64,000 bases of DNA from Sphingobacterium paludis (GTDB taxonomy: Bacteria > Bacteroidota > Bacteroidia > Sphingobacteriales > Sphingobacteriaceae). The position numbers and the translations under genes were made by a program. The notes beneath the pieces were generated by a model that worked only from the letters and a program-made list of their open reading frames with translations, made no database searches and had not been told where the DNA came from. The number at the start of each line of letters is the position of its first letter. Within the stretch, counting starts at the first letter, position 1. The stretch covers positions 433,991 through 497,990 of the forward strand of contig NZ_SNZV01000003.1 in assembly GCF_004364125.1 (NCBI RefSeq), read 5' to 3'. Shown here one piece after another: positions 63,131 to 64,000 of the stretch.

Positions 63131-63139
63131 GATCAAATG

Positions 63140-63155
63140 TACGAAGTGTTTCGTA
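63140..63155. promoter_or_regulatory. BlaI operator candidate 2
   Basis: TACGAA-N4-TTCGTA, the same half-sites and spacer length as candidate 1, offset 25 bp. Confidence 0.75.
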
Positions 63156-63520
63156 TATTCCAAATATTTTTTTAAAATTATTTTTGAGCGCAGGTTGGCT
63201 GTGTTCATTATTCCGTCTGGATCCTCTGCGCGTGCCAAGACATAGGAAATGCCTCGATGGTATCGCTAGTAATAAGGTTTGGGGAAGAGCAAGGAATATA
63301 AACACGTTGGCCGGCTTAAACATATATTATGCGCCGTAGATAGTGGTTTAATAAAGCAGCTCTTCGTGGACTTGTCCTTGCCAAAGCAGATATGGTAGCT
63401 GTGCTATGGTCTGGTGTTGCCCTAAATAGTCGACAGCGAGGATCGTTCTGCAGCGCGCCCGATAAAAATATCCCACAGATCCCCAGTGTCTTGCGGGGTT
63501 TTGGCAAGAAATAAGCGGGT
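63156..63520. other. Non-coding stretch between blaI and the rRNA promoters
   Basis: No credible gene: minus-strand open frames here and across the rRNA leader have poor composition and overlap the promoters. No other structure was found. Confidence 0.5.
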
Positions 63521-63524
63521 ATTG

Positions 63525-63556
63525 TTTGCAGGGATCGTGCCAAAGTTCTATCTTTG
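63525..63556 (+). promoter_or_regulatory. rRNA operon promoter P1
   Basis: TTTG (63525-63528) and TATCTTTG (63549-63556) are 20 bp apart, matching the Bacteroidota -33/-7 consensus. It lies about 400 bp before the 16S gene. Confidence 0.75.
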
Positions 63557-63678
63557 CACCACTCCGCAAGGGAGGGACGATTGAAAAGCGAACACGAGGA
63601 GATGGGAAAGCCTGTATATAAGGGGTCTTCCGCCGGTTTTTGCCCTTGAGGGCAGCGAAAAAAAAGTTTAACTTTATT

Positions 63679-63709
63679 TTGCGGATCCGGAAAAATCTTC
63701 TACCTTTGC
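63679..63709 (+). promoter_or_regulatory. rRNA operon promoter P2
   Basis: TTTG (63679-63682) and TACCTTTG (63702-63709) are 19 bp apart, about 250 bp before the 16S gene. It follows an A-rich tract (about 63659-63670) that could help the promoter. Confidence 0.8.
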
Positions 63710-63800
63710 AGTCCCAACGAAACGGAGGGAAACAAAAAAGATAGTTCGGGCAGCGATGCCACGATATATAGGATGCCAAAGCGCGACGCGGCGGCGATAA

Positions 63801-63812
63801 CAGTTCTTTAAG
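63801..63812 (+). promoter_or_regulatory. boxA-like antitermination site in the rRNA leader
   Basis: CAGTTCTTTAAG resembles boxA (core TGCTCTTTAA) and lies about 160 bp before the 16S start, where Nus-factor sites are expected. Confidence 0.5.
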
Positions 63813-63959
63813 AGATATGATCATGTAGCGTAACGAGTAGTCGGAAGATGAAAGTTATACAATAACAAACAAATCAACCTGTCAGTTCGGAACGTAAGAT
63901 ACAACAAAACGATTCTGATTATTTATTGATAAATAGTCGGGAGTCGAACAATTCATTTT

Positions 63960-64000
<41 letters not shown>

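Noticed and set aside
63114..63824. Minus-strand frames of 69, 75 and 158 codons before the 16S gene
   Set aside because: They cross the blaI operators or the rRNA promoters and leader and read as non-coding.

Overview
The window comes from a member of the Bacteroidota, most likely the family Sphingobacteriaceae (Sphingobacterium, Olivibacter or Parapedobacter type). The evidence is as follows. Promoters match the Bacteroidota -33 TTTG / -7 TAnnTTTG pattern. Shine-Dalgarno sequences are largely absent. A SusC/SusD pair has its own FecI-type sigma factor and FecR anti-sigma factor. There are a GldA/GldFG transporter, BshC (bacillithiol) and a DUF4295-type small protein after rpmG. Identification is by protein recognition only; no search was run.

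Layout. 1-23.5 kb is ordinary core chromosome: recO (partial), rpmB-rpmG-DUF4295, ftsY-rimO, bshC-Crp regulator, two arginine-deiminase-fold genes (ctlX and a neighbour), gcvP, a lipoprotein amidase, a conserved protein of unknown role, a phosphohexomutase-NUDIX pair, an enoyl-CoA hydratase/SDR/lipoprotein operon, ExbD, a plug-domain surface protein, purD and tRNA-Glu. From 23.54 to 31.48 kb there is an AT-rich genomic island bounded by a perfect 29-bp direct repeat. It begins just after tRNA-Glu with a decayed tyrosine recombinase. It carries a Pycsar-type anti-phage operon (a membrane effector overlapping a pyrimidine-cyclase-like gene by ATGA), a PHP-domain/SMC-like ATPase, a small secreted protein and a Fic protein with two matched palindromic operators. 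31.6-38.3 kb is a region of surface proteins that I recognise only partly: a lipocalin-like lipoprotein, an operon of an S41 protease, a Ser/Arg-rich lipoprotein and a beta-barrel, and a frameshifted metalloprotease-like gene.

38.5-40.3 kb holds an SDR and an AraC regulator. A 1.03-kb segment with an NTF2-like gene (40.34-41.38 kb) is duplicated at 58.71-59.74 kb, where it cuts off a lipoprotein gene after its signal peptide. Between the copies lies a long block, all on the minus strand: ECF sigma, FecR, SusC, SusD, GldA-like ATPase, GldF-GldG fusion, two tandem MutS-like ATPases and an M16 protease. The window ends with a sterol-desaturase-like hydroxylase, a BlaI/M56 (BlaR1-like) pair whose sensor carries eight 23-residue repeats and whose promoter has two identical operators, and the double promoter, leader and first bases of a 16S rRNA gene.

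The strongest candidates for a second look are the compact Pycsar + PHP-ATPase + Fic island, the S41/SR-rich/beta-barrel operon, the repeat-bearing M56 sensor and the recurring hairpin-plus-leader module around the duplicated segment.
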